In this document: positions 34,139 through 46,737 of the stretch, piece by piece
Position numbering within the stretch: the stretch's first letter is position 1
Layout: the number at the start of each line of letters is the position of its first letter
NCBI GenBank assembly: GCA_016271365.2
Contig: CM057454.1
Coordinates: forward strand, 694,105,501 to 694,169,500
DNA from: Neoceratodus forsteri
Taxonomy: Eukaryota; Chordata; Ceratodontiformes; Ceratodontidae
Length of the DNA stretch: 64,000 nt
Reading direction: 5' to 3'
Notes under the pieces: model-generated
The model's input: only the letters and a program-made list of their open reading frames with translations
What the model was told of the DNA's origin: nothing
The model's database searches: none
Position numbers and translations under genes: made by a program

Positions 34139-35358
34139 ACAGGACACCTGTAAGGGCCACCTGTCAGTTTTTTTACCTGGTGATCAGGTTTTCAGGGTCC
34201 CTATCAGGAAATTAAAGTTTGCTCTGTGCTAGTCAGGTTTTTCAGCCATTGTGAGCAGGGGTCAACCTTAATTTTTTTTGCACTAGCCAGCAAGGCAAGT
34301 TGTTTCAAAATTGCACTAGCACGCAGATGGTTGCACTAGCCCTCAATTATAATGGTAAATTTTGATCACTTATACAGGAAACAATACAAGCCAAGAAATA
34401 CTCTGATTGCACATTTATTCTGCTCCCACATTGCTTCCAGCTCCCCAGCAGAAAAAAAGACTGTAATGCCATCACACACAGTGAGCCCCCCCATTATTTT
34501 GTACCACAGCCTCCTCTCTTCCTCTTCTCTTTCTACACACACACACACAGCCCAAACCAGTGGATAGCACAACAGCAAATGTTCAATCAAGCAGTCCTAG
34601 CTCTGCACACACACAATAGCTGACATCATCATGCACCTCACCACACTGTCATCACCACCACCCACAGGGCAATGAACAGAGTCAGGCAGAGAAAAACACT
34701 CTCAGCCCCCATCCTGTAGTCAACTAGAGACCTTGCACTTCTGGAAGTTTTTGTATTGTCTCAAGTGAACCAGCCAGCCAGGAGTACAACAAAGATTTCT
34801 TTGGGGTGGGGGCTACACAAAACTAGGGGCTTGGAAAATAGAAAACTATGATATTTTTTAATTTTTAAAAGCATTGATTTTAATATGCTCTGCACCAACA
34901 GCAACATATTTTTCTTTAACATTGTCCTTTCATCAGCACAGGGGAAACAGTACACAGGCCTAAAGCTATACTGTGTCTATTTCTATATAGGATGATCTAC
35001 TTACCCTAGGAATTTCTATTTTAAACTTTCCAATTCTGTATTTTACTACAGTTTATTTTTTGGACCATACATGATCCAAAGTTTTGTTTTTAGGATGAAA
35101 GAACATGCTGGGTGTGATAAGGGTGGGATTGTATGGATAGTGATGGCTGGCATGGTGCACTTAGAAGAGCTGGGGACCCCCCACACTTGCCAGTAATGAC
35201 AGCTATGGATCTGTGGATGGTCATTTCAGAGTCATGTCTGCAGTGGTGTTCAGGGAAAGAACAGAGGTAAGACATTTGGAAAGGAGAGGGAAGTTATGGT
35301 AAGGCTGGGATAAAACCCACCACCTGCGGGGCCGACCTGTATACCTCTTCACATTTTC

Positions 35359-35650
35359 AATCAATCAATCAATCAAAATCAATCAAAATCTTTATTTATC
35401 CAGGTGAACATCATTGAGCAGAGCTCTTTTACAAGATGGATCTGGTTAGAACAGGGTCGGGTAACATTCATCATAAAAACATATAAATACATGTAAATAA
35501 GAATATAAACACAAACACAATGGTGCAGTGATAGGGGAGTCAAATGATAAAAGGAAGACAAGGCAAGCCATAACAGAGGAGGATTCAAATACAAGGGGGC
35601 AGGTCCACCATTGAACCTTGCAACTGTATATAAACCATGTTCTCTGTATA
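35359..35650 (-). mobile_element. L2-like LINE 3' tail (minus)
   Basis: An (AATC)n run at 35359-35393 followed by AAAATCTTTATTTATCCAGG and TGAACATCATTGAG. Read on the minus strand this is the CTCAATGATGTTCACC... ATAAAGATTTTGATTGATT tail of L2-like elements, related to 13110-13200. The internal limit is uncertain. Confidence 0.7.
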
Positions 35651-36677
35651 GAAGTACCAGTTAGTTCATTTATCAGGGGCAGTCACTAGTACTAGCCATG
35701 AAAATGGCTTGGAGAACCACCAACTAATGGCAGATGGGGTACCAGGAGGGGTATGTAATATGTAAGCGAAGGATAAACATTGTGAGAAGTGAAGTCCCAA
35801 GGAATGGTCGGTAGAACTGATGCGGTGGTGGGGGCTTACGGTCACTGAAATATTGGATTCAGACACTCAAAATGTAGGGAAATGATGGGCACTGGTCTTA
35901 ATAATATGGGACAATTTTTTTAGACAGAGACACATTCAGAAAACTGGAAGCTAATGACTTAACAGCACTCTACCCTTGATCACACCCTGGACACTAGCTG
36001 AAAGTCCTAACAGTGGAGTGGTAATGACTCACATTGAGTCTTCTGTGGGATCCATCTCTTGAACTGCCAGATAATTGCAGCTCTTAATGAGCTGTTAACC
36101 ACACCAAGCCATCTGGAACATTGAGAGAGACTAGCACGAGGATGAGAGCCTGCTAAAGTAGACTTTTTTAACTTCATTAACAGCCATGAAAACCTGCACT
36201 AGTCAAGATGGACAAGTAGAGAGTTAGCTACATTATCCCTGGACAATTTGCAAAAGTGTTTGGACTAGTAAAACAATGTTAAGATTGACCCCTTATTTTG
36301 AGTGCTCACATACTTTTAAAACAGATTTTGTCATATCATTCATTGTTTCAGCTAGATGTCCAGGTTACAAACTAGTTCTCTTGTCAATATAGCCCTTTGT
36401 TTGTGAAAGCAGTCAGCCTGGAAGGTGTAAAGTATGGCCATTAACACCATTAGCACTTGCTCAATCTAATCCTTTCCACTGCAGCAAAGCTGCCCATACC
36501 TTTTGTAACAGTAGCTGAGCCAGTTGTCTTCCACTTTGATTTGTTGGTAAACATTTTCATCCATAACAAAATGTTGACATTTTTAAATGTTTTAAATTAT
36601 TTTTGCTTCCTCAAGAAAAAAAGTATGGTCCTCCAAGGTGCAGGGGCACAGTTTGCACCTAGCTAAGGCCAGCCCTG

Positions 36678-37189
36678 ATGTCCCCTAGTTGGGTCTTCCA
36701 TTCTCTGTATTAATCCTGCTTGGTCACATGCATCCAAGAACTCTTTCTCAAAATGAGTTGTAATTGATTGATCCCATTTTATGCCAGGTAGATTTAAATC
36801 CCCTAGGATTAGAATTCTATCCACTGGATTCAATGATAACATTTTATTTAATACGGTCTTGTTAGCTTGTGGGATTGATGCCGGAGGCCTATAAATGACA
36901 CCCAATATTATTATTTTTTTTTTTTCCACTGGTGTAATTCATATCCATAATTGATCATACATATCAGTATCCATAGATATCTCTTCGTATTTTATACTAT
37001 TTGATACATACAGGGCTACCCCCCCTTATCTGAACACTCTAGACTGTTGATAAAGGGTGAATCCTGCTATGTCCTGATCCCAGTCATTATTTGCATCCCA
37101 CCATGTTTCTGTGACTGCTCCTATATGAATGTTGTTGGAGGATATAATGTTCCTGAATTTATCCATTTTATTGTTAAGACTCCTTGCAT
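36678..37189 (-). mobile_element. CR1-type LINE (minus), endonuclease half, nested
   Basis: The minus strand reads NNKMDKFRNIISSNNIHIGAV then VTETWWDANNDWDQD, later IIILGVIYRPPA, RILILGDLNLPGIKWD and EDPTRGH. The catalytic ETWW, YRPP and GDLNLPG blocks of the CR1-group endonuclease are recognisable. It is the 5' half of the LINE whose 3' half is 32382-33557; one stop near 37030. Its 5' end meets the outer CR1 at 37189. Confidence 0.85.
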
Positions 37190-39660
37190 TTAGGAAAAGG
37201 TAACACAGTGATTGTGGGAGACTTCAATCTACCAGGAGTGGATTGAGGTACCCCAGTCACCTCAAGTGCTGGGGAGCAAATACTCCTGGATGCCTTCCAG
37301 GACTGCTTCCTGGCACCGATGGTCACTGAGCCAACTAGGTTGAGGAATACACTAGATCTAGTTCTAGCCAATGGGAAGGCTGTAAGGGAGGTAGGGGTGG
37401 AGGACCCACTGGCTGGGAGCGACCACCATGTTTAATATGATCAGAGAAGCAGTGGGTACAGAGACCACAGTGGTGGACTTCAGCAGGCTGACTATGGTAG
37501 GATGGGTGACATCTTAAGGAGGCATCCAGAAGGAATAGAGACACACTGGGATGTGAACCAGAAATGGGAAAAATCAAATTGTGGATATTGGAGGCTACTG
37601 TGACATGTACCAGACTGCAGAGCAAAAAGGGAAGGGCTAAAAAACCAAGCTGGTTAAGTAGAGGTGTCTTAGAATAGGTTAAGGATAAAAAAGCAGCATT
37701 CAAGAAATACAAGAAATCCAGGAAGGGTGAAGATAGGGAGAAGAATGTGAAGAGGTCCGCGGAAGTTATCAGGGGAGTCAGAGCAGCTAAGGCCTGCAGG
37801 GAATTGAGGCTGGCGCAGGGCATCAGAGATGGGGAATATGACTTCTTTAGATACATACAGGAGAGAAGGAGCTGCAAGGACCAGAAAGTGAGGATCAGGA
37901 AGGAAGGGGGTGGGCAGAGAAAGGGGTGGCTCAGGCAGAAGCACTGAATGAGTACTTCAGTTCTGTATTCACAAGGGAGAAAGGAGGGCAACTACCACAG
38001 GGGGTGAGCGGGGGTGGAGATTGGGTAACAGATGGGGTGATCACAGAGAGTAGGGTATTAGAGGGGTTAAGGGCTCTGAGGGTTGGTAAGGCACCAGGAC
38101 CAGATGGCATATACCATAGGGTGTTGTAGGAAATGGCTAAGATCCTGTCTTGACCACTGGCGGATCGATGCAATGCCTCCCTGGACACAGGGTGCATATG
38201 ATATGACTGGAGGATGGCCCATGTGGTGCCCATCCATAAAAATGGATCAAAGGATGAGCCAGGTAATTACAGGCCAATAAGCTTAACTTCCATTGAAGGG
38301 AAGCTGATGGAGACAATACTTAAAGAAAGGCTGGTGACCTTTATGGAAGACAATGGTCTCCAGGACAGTCACCAGCATGGGTTTGTCTCTGGAAAATCCT
38401 GCCAGAGAACCTAGTTGAGTATTGCAACTGGGTCACGAGGGAAATGGACAAAAGTCATGTGGTGGGTGTCATATACTTGGACTTCAGTAAGGCCTTTGAT
38501 TCGGTACTGCATGGGAGGTTGGGAGAAAAGTTGAGATATATGGAGGTGGAGACTAAGATGGTTAAATGGATTGAGAATTGGTTGCAGGGGAGACAGCACA
38601 GGGTAGTAGTGGTGAGGGGGACTGTCATCTACAAGGGGTGTGACAAGCGAGATGCTGCAGGGATCAGTACTGGGGCCAGTGCTGTTTGTAATATTCATAG
38701 TGGACATCTCGTATGGTGTCAGGAATAAGATCAGTCTATTAACTGATGATACCAAATTGGGGGTGGTGGTGGATGATATAGCAGGTTAGCAGGGGCTGCA
38801 GGATGACCTGACCAAACTGGTGGAGTGGCTGGAAGTGTGTCAGTTGGGGTTCAATATGAAAAAGTACAAAGTCCTGCACTTTGGAGCAAAGAGCCCAGGA
38901 AGGGGTTACCAGCTGGGAGGGGTACAGCTAGGTTCCACTGAGGAGAAGAAGTATCTTGGGGTGGTAGTAATGGGGAAGATGAACAATACAGAGCAGTGTA
39001 GGAGGGTGGCAGTGAAAGCAAACAGGATGTTGGGTTGTACTGTGAAAGTGATCTCCTCCAGGAGCAGGGAGGTGATCATGCCTTTCTATAGGGCACTGAT
39101 CAGGCCACACCTGGTGTACTGTGTGCAATTCTGGTGGCCACATCTGAAGAAGGATGTGAAATTACTGGAAGGGGTACAATGCAGGGCAACAAGGATGATC
39201 CAGGGATTGGAAGACAGACCATACAAGGAGACGCTGAGAGAGCCGAACATGTACTCCTTGGAGGAGAGAAGGGACCCGGGGGATATGATTGAGACCTTAA
39301 AGTATGTAAAGGGGATAAACAAGGCAGGCACTGAAGGGATACTCAGGCTTACGAGGGGGGGGGACACAAAAGGGCATGGCCTTAGATTGGAGGGGGGGAG
39401 ATTTAGGATGGAAATGAGGAGACACTTTTTCACAGAGAGGGTCATTGCAGAATGGAATGCTTTACCGAAGGAGGTGGTAACCTGTAAGACAGTGGGTAGT
39501 TTCAAAAGAGGATGGGACAAGGTGAGGGGGGGTAATTGGGAAGGGGAGAGGGCAGGGCAGCTGCAAGATGAAGGTGCTAGCTGCACACTCGAGAAGACTT
39601 GATAGACCAGGTGGCCTATTTCTGCTGGCAAATTTGTATGTTCACATGTTCATATTTCCA
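37190..39660 (+). mobile_element. CR1-type LINE (plus), 3' half of the outer element
   Basis: Resumes the endonuclease at TVIVGDFNLPGVD (about 37200-37240), then LLDAFQDCF and SDHH, a linker, RT blocks APGPDGI, HVVPIHKNGS, NYRPISLTS, YLDFSKAFDSVLH (about 38475) and LTDDTK (about 38738-38755). The last is a degenerate form of the catalytic FADDTK. An open frame of 260 codons at 38820-39602 holds the C-terminal part with HFFTERVIAEWNALPKEVV. The 3' end is TTGTATGTTCACATGTTCAT. Many frame breaks; dead. Confidence 0.9.
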
Positions 39661-39679
39661 GCTGTTTTTATGGGAAGGA

Positions 39680-40335
39680 AAAAGCTATTGAAGAAGTTCA
39701 TCTTATGGGAAAAAGAATAACTTTTGACCTGAAAGCTTTGAAGATCATCAGAGAATTGTGACTCTCAAGCGTTTCCTATTCACTTCCTACCTCTCCCTGT
39801 AACATCAATTTAAACTTCATATGACTCACTCCTGTTTCTGCTCAGACCCTCACTAGACTGTTCTGGCTGTCCTCTCTTAACTAGATACACCGTACCTTCG
39901 TGTCACTCACCAAGGGCTCAGTGTTACCTTAATGCTAACCTTAGTTTTTCTCATATCTATCCTACAGCTGATTTTCCTTGATTTCCATGATTTAATCTGT
40001 GGCAGTATGGATATTGTTTGTACTGCAGTCTTAACAGTTTGCACTGTTAATGTACATTATATTGCATTTAGTAATTAGTTGTACTAATTCTGACTCATTG
40101 ATTTTTGCTTTCTGTATTTTTATCTTATACCTTTTAAGTATTTGCACTTCTGACCTAACAGTTACATTGCTCACTTATTCAAGATTATATTTAATTGCAC
40201 TTTGTTTTCTTATACTATTATTGCTGTGTATATTTTTATTCTGTACCCTTCCCCCAGGTTGTACCTAGAAATGATCTGTGGTTCAATGTGACTTTCCCAG
40301 TTACTAATTTTCAATAAATAGTTAAATAAATTATC
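39680..40335 (+). mobile_element. Possible L2-like LINE 3' UTR and tail
   Basis: AGAAATGATCTGTGGTTCAA, then CTTTCCCAGTTACTAA and AATAAATAGTTAAATAAAT, resembles the tail at 13130-13200. Upstream T-rich sequence has no coding motif. The 5' limit is a guess. Confidence 0.45.
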
Positions 40336-41280
40336 ATTCCAGTTAGCTAATTCTTACTACATTTCACTATAGTTTCAGGCAGACAGGCTAGTGAAACTGT
40401 ACTGGAGAGGAGAGAGTGCACAGAGTGTGCCTGCACTGGCACCAGCAGAACCTGCAGAAGAGCAGGGCAGAGTGAATTTAGCACCTTGCGAAAGATGCAA
40501 AAGGAATTTTTGAAGGATATATCTGACAAATGTTTTTGTTACTGAGTGGTGGTGGTATAGAGGTCCCTAAAATTAGAGCTACAAATTCAGTTCTAAAAAA
40601 GAATTAAATATCTCTAACTTCAGGTGTTCAGTTCTTGCGGACTATGGCAAATGTTTGGGGCAAAAATGCAGACTTTTGGTTCAACTAATTTGCCTTGGTT
40701 TGCATGGTGTGAACCAGCTGAGCCTGTTGAATGGTGAACCTAATAAAACCCTGAAATTTTTAAATAGGAAGTATGTGTAATAGCCTTGTTTTCATGTCAC
40801 ACTCAGAGCAGCAAGAGAGTACACTTGCATAGTAGGTGTTGACCTGTGAGGCAGCTTAGGCAGGACATTTCAAAGAAGTTAGCTTGATTATCTTCTAACA
40901 AACTAAAAATCTTTACTTTTCTTTAGCAAATCCAACAATCAAAAGCTGACAACAGCAGGTCTGCTGCAGGGGATATTTCTTACTTTATTTTGCAGGAGTA
41001 AAAGAAGGGAAAAAAAAACACTCTGTTATGCTGATCAGTACACTGAAAAGCTGCAGGCCTCTTAGACAAGGAGCTTGCTTGAAAAGGGAACTGACAGGAA
41101 GGAAGTACATTTAGACTGTGGGAAGCTAGGGAATTGCTTTGACCAGAAACAACTGTTTTATTTATTCACTGTTTTACAAAAAGATCAAATAGTCAGACAG
41201 GAATGTACTCTTTTTTTTTTCAGTCTTTGATAACCAAGTAACCAGTTATGGTCACTTGGCTCAAGGCTCATTTTCACAAG
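40336..41280. other. Unassigned sequence
   Basis: No coding region or repeat structure recognised. Confidence 0.4.
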
Positions 41281-42239
41281 TGACCCATGAGCAAGGACAC
41301 TGGAAAATCGTGCCCGCGATTAAATGGCGGAAAGTGCGATTTTCGGGACTCCCACAAAAAATCGTACTTCCCACAAAAAAACACACAATTCACTCCCAGT
41401 AAAAAAAAAAGCTTGCCCAGCTTGCCAACAAAGTCCACAATCACCAGTCACAAAGCCCACACACCCACCTGTAAGTCCACAATTACAATGCCCACCAACC
41501 TGCACTCCAAGCACAGTCCCCAGCCAGGCTGTATTTAGCCTATTTTCTGTCTGCTGTGGCATCCAGGCTTGCATCCCAAGTCCATCTGTAGTGTGCCCAC
41601 TGCAGCATCCCTCCCGATGAGCCCCCATATTCTGTACGCCCTGGACAAAGAAGACCCCTTGGTTTTCGGGAGTCTTCCGGTGTGTGAAGTGCTTGTGACA
41701 TCATCAGGTAGTGCTTCACACCAGCTGGGGATAATCACACATGTCGCAACTAGCTTTGGAATTGGTGCTCTTTGTATGCATTCCCCCCCCCCAGGACTGC
41801 CAAAATCATGTAAAAGTACACAAACAGGTGAGGGGGCTACCTAAGAGAGGTGAGAGAGCGGATGGACGAATAAAGCTAGGAAGCAAGCATACGAGAGGAC
41901 TGGGAGCCATGAGGAGTAGCCAGGATAGCTGAGGAAGAGAACATGGAGCAGGAGTAGAGGAGGTGGAGCGGGGGGGTCAACATAGCAGAATGTGGAGTTG
42001 AAGCAGAGGACATGGAGCAGAGTGAGAGCTGCTGACTGCTGGCTAGCCTTTACGTTCCTTAAAAGAGCTGTATCCTTGGCTGCCAGTAGTGGGCAACCTC
42101 TCTGCCAATTTGCTTTCTGTGCTGCCAGCCTGTCAGAATCCCTAAGTTGTGTGACCATTTGTGGAGACTGCTGCTGTTGCTGTTAGGAGCTGAATTACAC
42201 TACCAGGTATGTATATGCTTTTTTATTTCTGTATACTTG

Positions 42240-42600
42240 TACCCCCCTTGAAGGGAGGATGGGAGACCAGGGGTCCAGCTAGGGGGCAGCTCTGCTGAAG
42301 AATTTGTGTGTCCCACTCAGAGGGAGGGAGGACCCTGAAGGGGGGAGGCATTTCTTTAAAAAAAATGTGCCCCTCTGGGAGGAAGAGTGGGAGACCAGCA
42401 GAGTCGAGCTAGGGGGGCAGCTATTCTAAATAATTTTGTTCCTCCTGGGGTGGGAGCCAGGAGGAGGCATTTCTTTAAAAAAATTGTATCCCTCTTAGAG
42501 GGAGAGTGGGAGACCAGGAGGATCCAGCTGGGGAAGGGGGGGCAGCTGCTCTAAATAATTTTGTGTTCCTCTCTGGAGGGAGGGAGGGAGTCAGGGAGGA
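42240..42600 (+). repeat. Tandem array, about three ~120-bp units
   Basis: GGGAGACCAG recurs near 42263, 42389 and 42506 with AGCTAGGGGG/GGCAGCT and CTTTAAAAAAA blocks between. Confidence 0.8.
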
Positions 42601-42654
42601 GTCCAGATGAAGTGAAGGAGGGAGAAAAAATGCATAGTGTTTCAAATGTACATG

Positions 42655-43245
42655 TTAAATTGCTGTGGTCCCTCGGAGATGGGAGTGGAGGGGTGGGCCT
42701 GGCGGACTGGCACACATGGTAAAACAATTTGTTCTGGTCTCTGGTGAGAGAGCAGGGTGGGGCGGGTGACCAGAATGGCACAGAACAATTTTTTCCATCA
42801 TGTATGGTGGTTGCCTGGGTCCATCCCTCACTCCCGTGGTGTGTCCTTAACCCACTGCTATGGTCTCTTGGAGATGGAAGTGGAGGGGTGGGGCTGGCGG
42901 ACTGGCACAAATGGCAAAAAAAATTGTTCTGGCCTCTGGTGAGGGAGCAGGGTGGGGCAGGTGACCAGAATGGCACAGAACAATTTCTTCCATCATGTAT
43001 GGTGGTCATCTGGGTCAGTCCCTCACTCCCGTGGTGTGTCCTTGACTCTCTGCTGTGGTCCCTCAGAGATGGGAGTGGAGGGGTGGACCTGGCGGACTGG
43101 CACACATGGGATAAAAATGTTCTGGCCTCTGGTGAGGGAGCAGGGTGGGGCAGGTGACCAGAATGGCACAGAACAATTTCTTCCATCATGTATGGCAGTC
43201 ACCTGGGTCCATCCCTCGCTCCCATGGTATGTCCTTGACTCGCTG
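42655..43245 (+). repeat. Tandem array, three ~193-bp units
   Basis: GCTRTGGTCYCT anchors near 42661, 42857, 43050, then GCTGTGGTTCGT at 43243, give periods of about 196, 193 and 193. Units contain GGGTGACCAGAATGGCACAG and TTCCATCATGTATGG and are highly similar. The long minus-strand frame over the array only translates the repeat. Confidence 0.93.
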
Positions 43246-43322
43246 CTGTGGTTCGTCCATACGTCACTCCTGTGGTTCATCCATGCATCACTGCTGTGAT
43301 TCATCCATGCGTCAATCTTGTG
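43243..43322 (+). repeat. Short tandem array, three ~27-bp units
   Basis: GTGGTTCRTCCATRCRTCAC-type units follow directly after the 193-bp array. Confidence 0.85.
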
Positions 43323-43644
43323 GGTTGGAGAATGGATGAACGGGTTGAGCCGACATGGCACAATGCCTTGCACCTGCTTTCTATATAGTGCCCAGATTAA
43401 AAAGAAGTTAAAAGGTAGCAAGAAAATTGAATTTCTGGAGTCTTTTGTTCCATGGATATTAAGTCTATGGGCAAGCCCAGCACCATAACAAGGCAACTCT
43501 AGGACCTGAGGTTTTGAAACCAATCTGCCCAGTTTAGAACACTGTGTGATATTGGAGCAAGGACAGCTCTCCTCCATCTATGCACTGATACTCTTTCAAG
43601 TCTTAATTTTTGTGGGTTTAATTTTGTTTTAGTTAAACTACACC

Positions 43645-45850
43645 ATGTCTACACTGCCACCAAAGCACTTCCGTTTGCGTGCCAATGATCAGGTTAAGTT
43701 ATAGCCAGAGGATCTTTACAAGGATGGTGGATTGCTGTTTTGTCATGCTTGCACCCACACAGTCGACTTCGTCTGGAAGCATACAGTTAACATGCTCATG
43801 AAGTCACAGAAACATCTAGAAAGAAAAGAAGCTGCAAAGAAAAACATGCAAAGTAAGTACTAGTCTCAAAGATGTTTGCAGTTATTTTAATTTTTACATA
43901 GTCTGTTTTTCCCCTTGAGACTCATATCTGCTCTGTTCCTGCCTCCCAAGTCCATCTCGTCTCAGCCTGGCACCATGGAACCCCATCCCTTCCCCCCCAC
44001 GTGCACTTGTGCCTTGTTCTGCATCCTCCTTCCTTGCTACTAGAGTTCAACACTATTATCTGGCCTCTAAGAGCAAGACAGCAGATTCTCACCCCACTCA
44101 GGAGAGAACAACCAATTGGACACTCACTCCTCTCCCTCCCCACCGACCTGCTCTTGTTCCCAAACAGGTTGCCAGTGTGGCAGGAGGTAAGGCTCACAGC
44201 TCCTCAGCCCTCCATGCCACTGGCCTGGCCTACAGTTTGTTTTTCCCTGTAAAATATTAAATCTTGTTTGCTTTTTTTTGTTTGTTTATTTTCCAGGAAC
44301 AGTTTATTTTTTCCTGTAAAATATTATATATATTTTTTTTTAGGCACACCTCTACGACAGCAGTCGCTGACTTCTTGTTTCAGTCGAGCAATAGAATAGT
44401 CCATTGAATGGAAGGAATTTGTTCTGGGCTTCGTCCACTGTTTTACCCATGCAGACATACCACTGGAGAAGGCTTCTGGCTTTCAAGAGTTCTTAAAGAA
44501 GCACACAAAACAAGGTGGTAGTCTTCCAGGACCAGCACAGCTTCAGGGCACGTACCTCCAAGAACTTCGGCCTGATCACGAACAGTCTCTGAAAGAAGTG
44601 GTGGAGGATCAAGATGTCTTCATTTTTTTGGATGAGACAACAGATGCCTGTATGCATAACATGTTGGCTATTTTGGCCCAACCTTTGCTTAATGTTGGGG
44701 AGCAGCCACTCCTAATTGGTGTTGAGTTTTTGCATCATGTGAACAACACCACAGAATCCCAAGCTCTTCTAAAAGTGCTAAACACTAATGGGGTGAACTT
44801 CAATAAAGTCTTTGCCATTGTCACAGACAGTGCAAGTTATATGCACTAGGCTTTTGAAACTGTGTTGTCCTGTGTCCTACCAAATGCAGTGCATGTCACT
44901 TACATTGCCCACCTCCTCAATTTGGTCTTGGAGGTCTGGGCGGGACGTACTGGAAGACTTAAACACTGCTGTTTCCCTTGTTAAAAAAATATTCTGCCAG
45001 ATCCTGATGCATAGGCATCAGTACTTTGCCTTCATGGAATCCAAGCAGGGCATTGTACCCAAGATGCCAGTATACACAGTGGTAACTAGGTGGTGCTCCT
45101 GGGTTAACATTGTTCAGTATTTGGCAGACTATTTGCCTGTGTTAACAGAATTTGTTGAAACACTACAATCTGATGCAGCAACATTGAAGCGCCTGAAGTG
45201 CTTATTGAAAGGCAAAGCAGCTGAACTGGTAACACAAGCCACTTTTGTGGTGGAACACTCTTCTGAACTTGTTAACCTTATTCTACAATTGCAGTCAAGC
45301 AGCCAGCCTAAGGGACACTCCATATTTGGAAGAGTGCAAAATGTGCATATGTTTTTAGACTTCTGTGCCACTGCAGGGGAAAGAGAATACAGAACAAATA
45401 CAGCAAAAATGTTGTCCCGCTGTCAGTTACATGAAAATCAAAACTATGTGAACCTTTTTCAGAAGGTTATGTTGAACAGTAGTGAGAAACTGGACAAAAT
45501 TTTAAAATCTCATCCCTCGGTCAACACATTCAAAGCTGCCCAAATCTTTGATCCAAAGCATCTGCCAACACTGGACAAGGAAAAATCAAAACACACCCAG
45601 GAACTACCATTACTGACTGTTTCAAACTTTGAATGGCATGGGTACAGAACCTTTGCCCAGTCAGTACCCAGTGACGATTTCAATATTGCTGAGTGGTGGG
45701 AAGCACAAAGGGATACACTTCCACATCTTGCTGCTGTGGCAAAAAGGTATATCTGGCTCCCTGTAAGCACAACAGACGCTGAACAGACTTTTCCACTGTA
45801 CACAGACCTTTTAAAAGACAATCAGTGAAGTCTGACAGATGACAACACTA
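43645..45850 (+). pseudogene. hAT transposase, CGGBP1-type zinc finger, two exons, interrupted
   Basis: Exon 1 (43645-43852) encodes a CGGBP1-like BED-type finger: GGLLFCHAC then KSQKHLERKEAAKK; the first His position of the finger looks like Leu. The donor is AAA-GTAAGT at 43853 and the acceptor TTTTTTAG ends at 44343. Phases agree, and exon 2 continues with DIPLEKASGFQEFL and KQGGSLPGPAQL, the second part of CGGBP1-like proteins. The hAT catalytic region follows (FLDETTD, FAIVTDSASYM, then TRWCSWVNIVQYLADY), and near the end the hATC dimerisation block (WWEAQRDTLPHLAAVAKRY, STDAEQTF). Stops at 43702, 44397, 44847 and 45826 and a frame change near 44940 kill it. The last codons (TRLL then LLLKYNKKF) resume after the L1 at 52821-52850. 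Confidence 0.9.
43853..44343 (+). other. Intron of the hAT transposase gene
   Basis: GTAAGT at the 5' side and a T-run followed by AG at the 3' side. The two flanking coding segments join in phase at a position that corresponds to the middle of CGGBP1-type proteins. Contains short T-rich repeats but no other feature. Confidence 0.75.
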
Positions 45851-46737
45851 GACTACTTCTTATGTTTTTTTTTACAGTTAAATGTTTTATTGTTTTCAAA
45901 CATAAATCAAAACATACATATAATATTACAGATACAATGGATGTTTATACAGAATAGCTTGGTGTTGACTATCTGAACATAACCTTGATGTTACAATGGC
46001 CTGTCCAATATCCATTCAGGCTACACTTATAATTGTATAATTGACAGGGTGTGAAGGATAAATGCCTCTTTTATGATACCCATGTACTTGTATGTTGACT
46101 GATGTCACCACCATAATCACCAAACACACATAACAAAATATTAAGGCAAAGAAAAGAAAAAAATACTGAGGGAATACCCCCTGGAGTATCTACTGTGAAT
46201 GCTATGGAATCTCAGGTCCTATAGCATAACGATAGACAGACAGGATAGATGCACCTACCTCATTTTCCCAATGCACGCAACTATAGGGAGGTATCACCAC
46301 ATATAAGACAAGGCTTCATGGAGTATAATAGTTACACCCTCATATGGCCACTTCATACACTGCCTCTGGAGGAAGGAGACCACAGAGTAAACAAAGTGAT
46401 ATCATACAACATCTGTTCTTGCTGTGGAGCATAACTACTATTAATAAACAGTGTTATACGTTCTATATGGGTAAAGTGGGTATATTAGGTACCATTACTC
46501 AAACTACATAATATAACACTTGATAGATATTCACATACCAGTCATTGACCTGTATTAAACCTATAAAACAGACATTACCTCAATGCGGGTAAACTATATA
46601 CAGCTATATCATTCAAATAGAAACAACAATGCAAATGCTAACACTCTATACCCTTATAACCATAGATTCATAATAGAATATTCATAGGTAACCTTAGTTC
46701 AGACAGTAAGTGGTGTCAGATGGGTATGAGGAGACGA

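Larger units (their letters stand above)
33558..36677. mobile_element. hAT-type DNA transposon, non-autonomous, nested in the minus-strand LINE
   Basis: Terminal inverted repeats: left CAGGGCCGGCCTTA, right (reversed and complemented) CAGGGCTGGCCTTA, with further similarity inwards (CTGTGC...CCCCTGC on both sides). The 8-bp flanks ATGTGCCC (33550-33557) and ATGTCCCC (36678-36685) match at seven positions, as expected for a hAT. Removing it joins the LINE codons as EDPTRGH followed by NILDLVL without a frame change, so the boundaries are certain. No transposase; it carries a CORE-SINE and a LINE 3' tail as passengers. Confidence 0.92.

Noticed and set aside
42551..43189. 212-codon minus-strand frame with a repeated peptide
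   Set aside because: The peptide repeats only because the 193-bp DNA unit repeats; lies upstream of and opposite to the hAT transposase.
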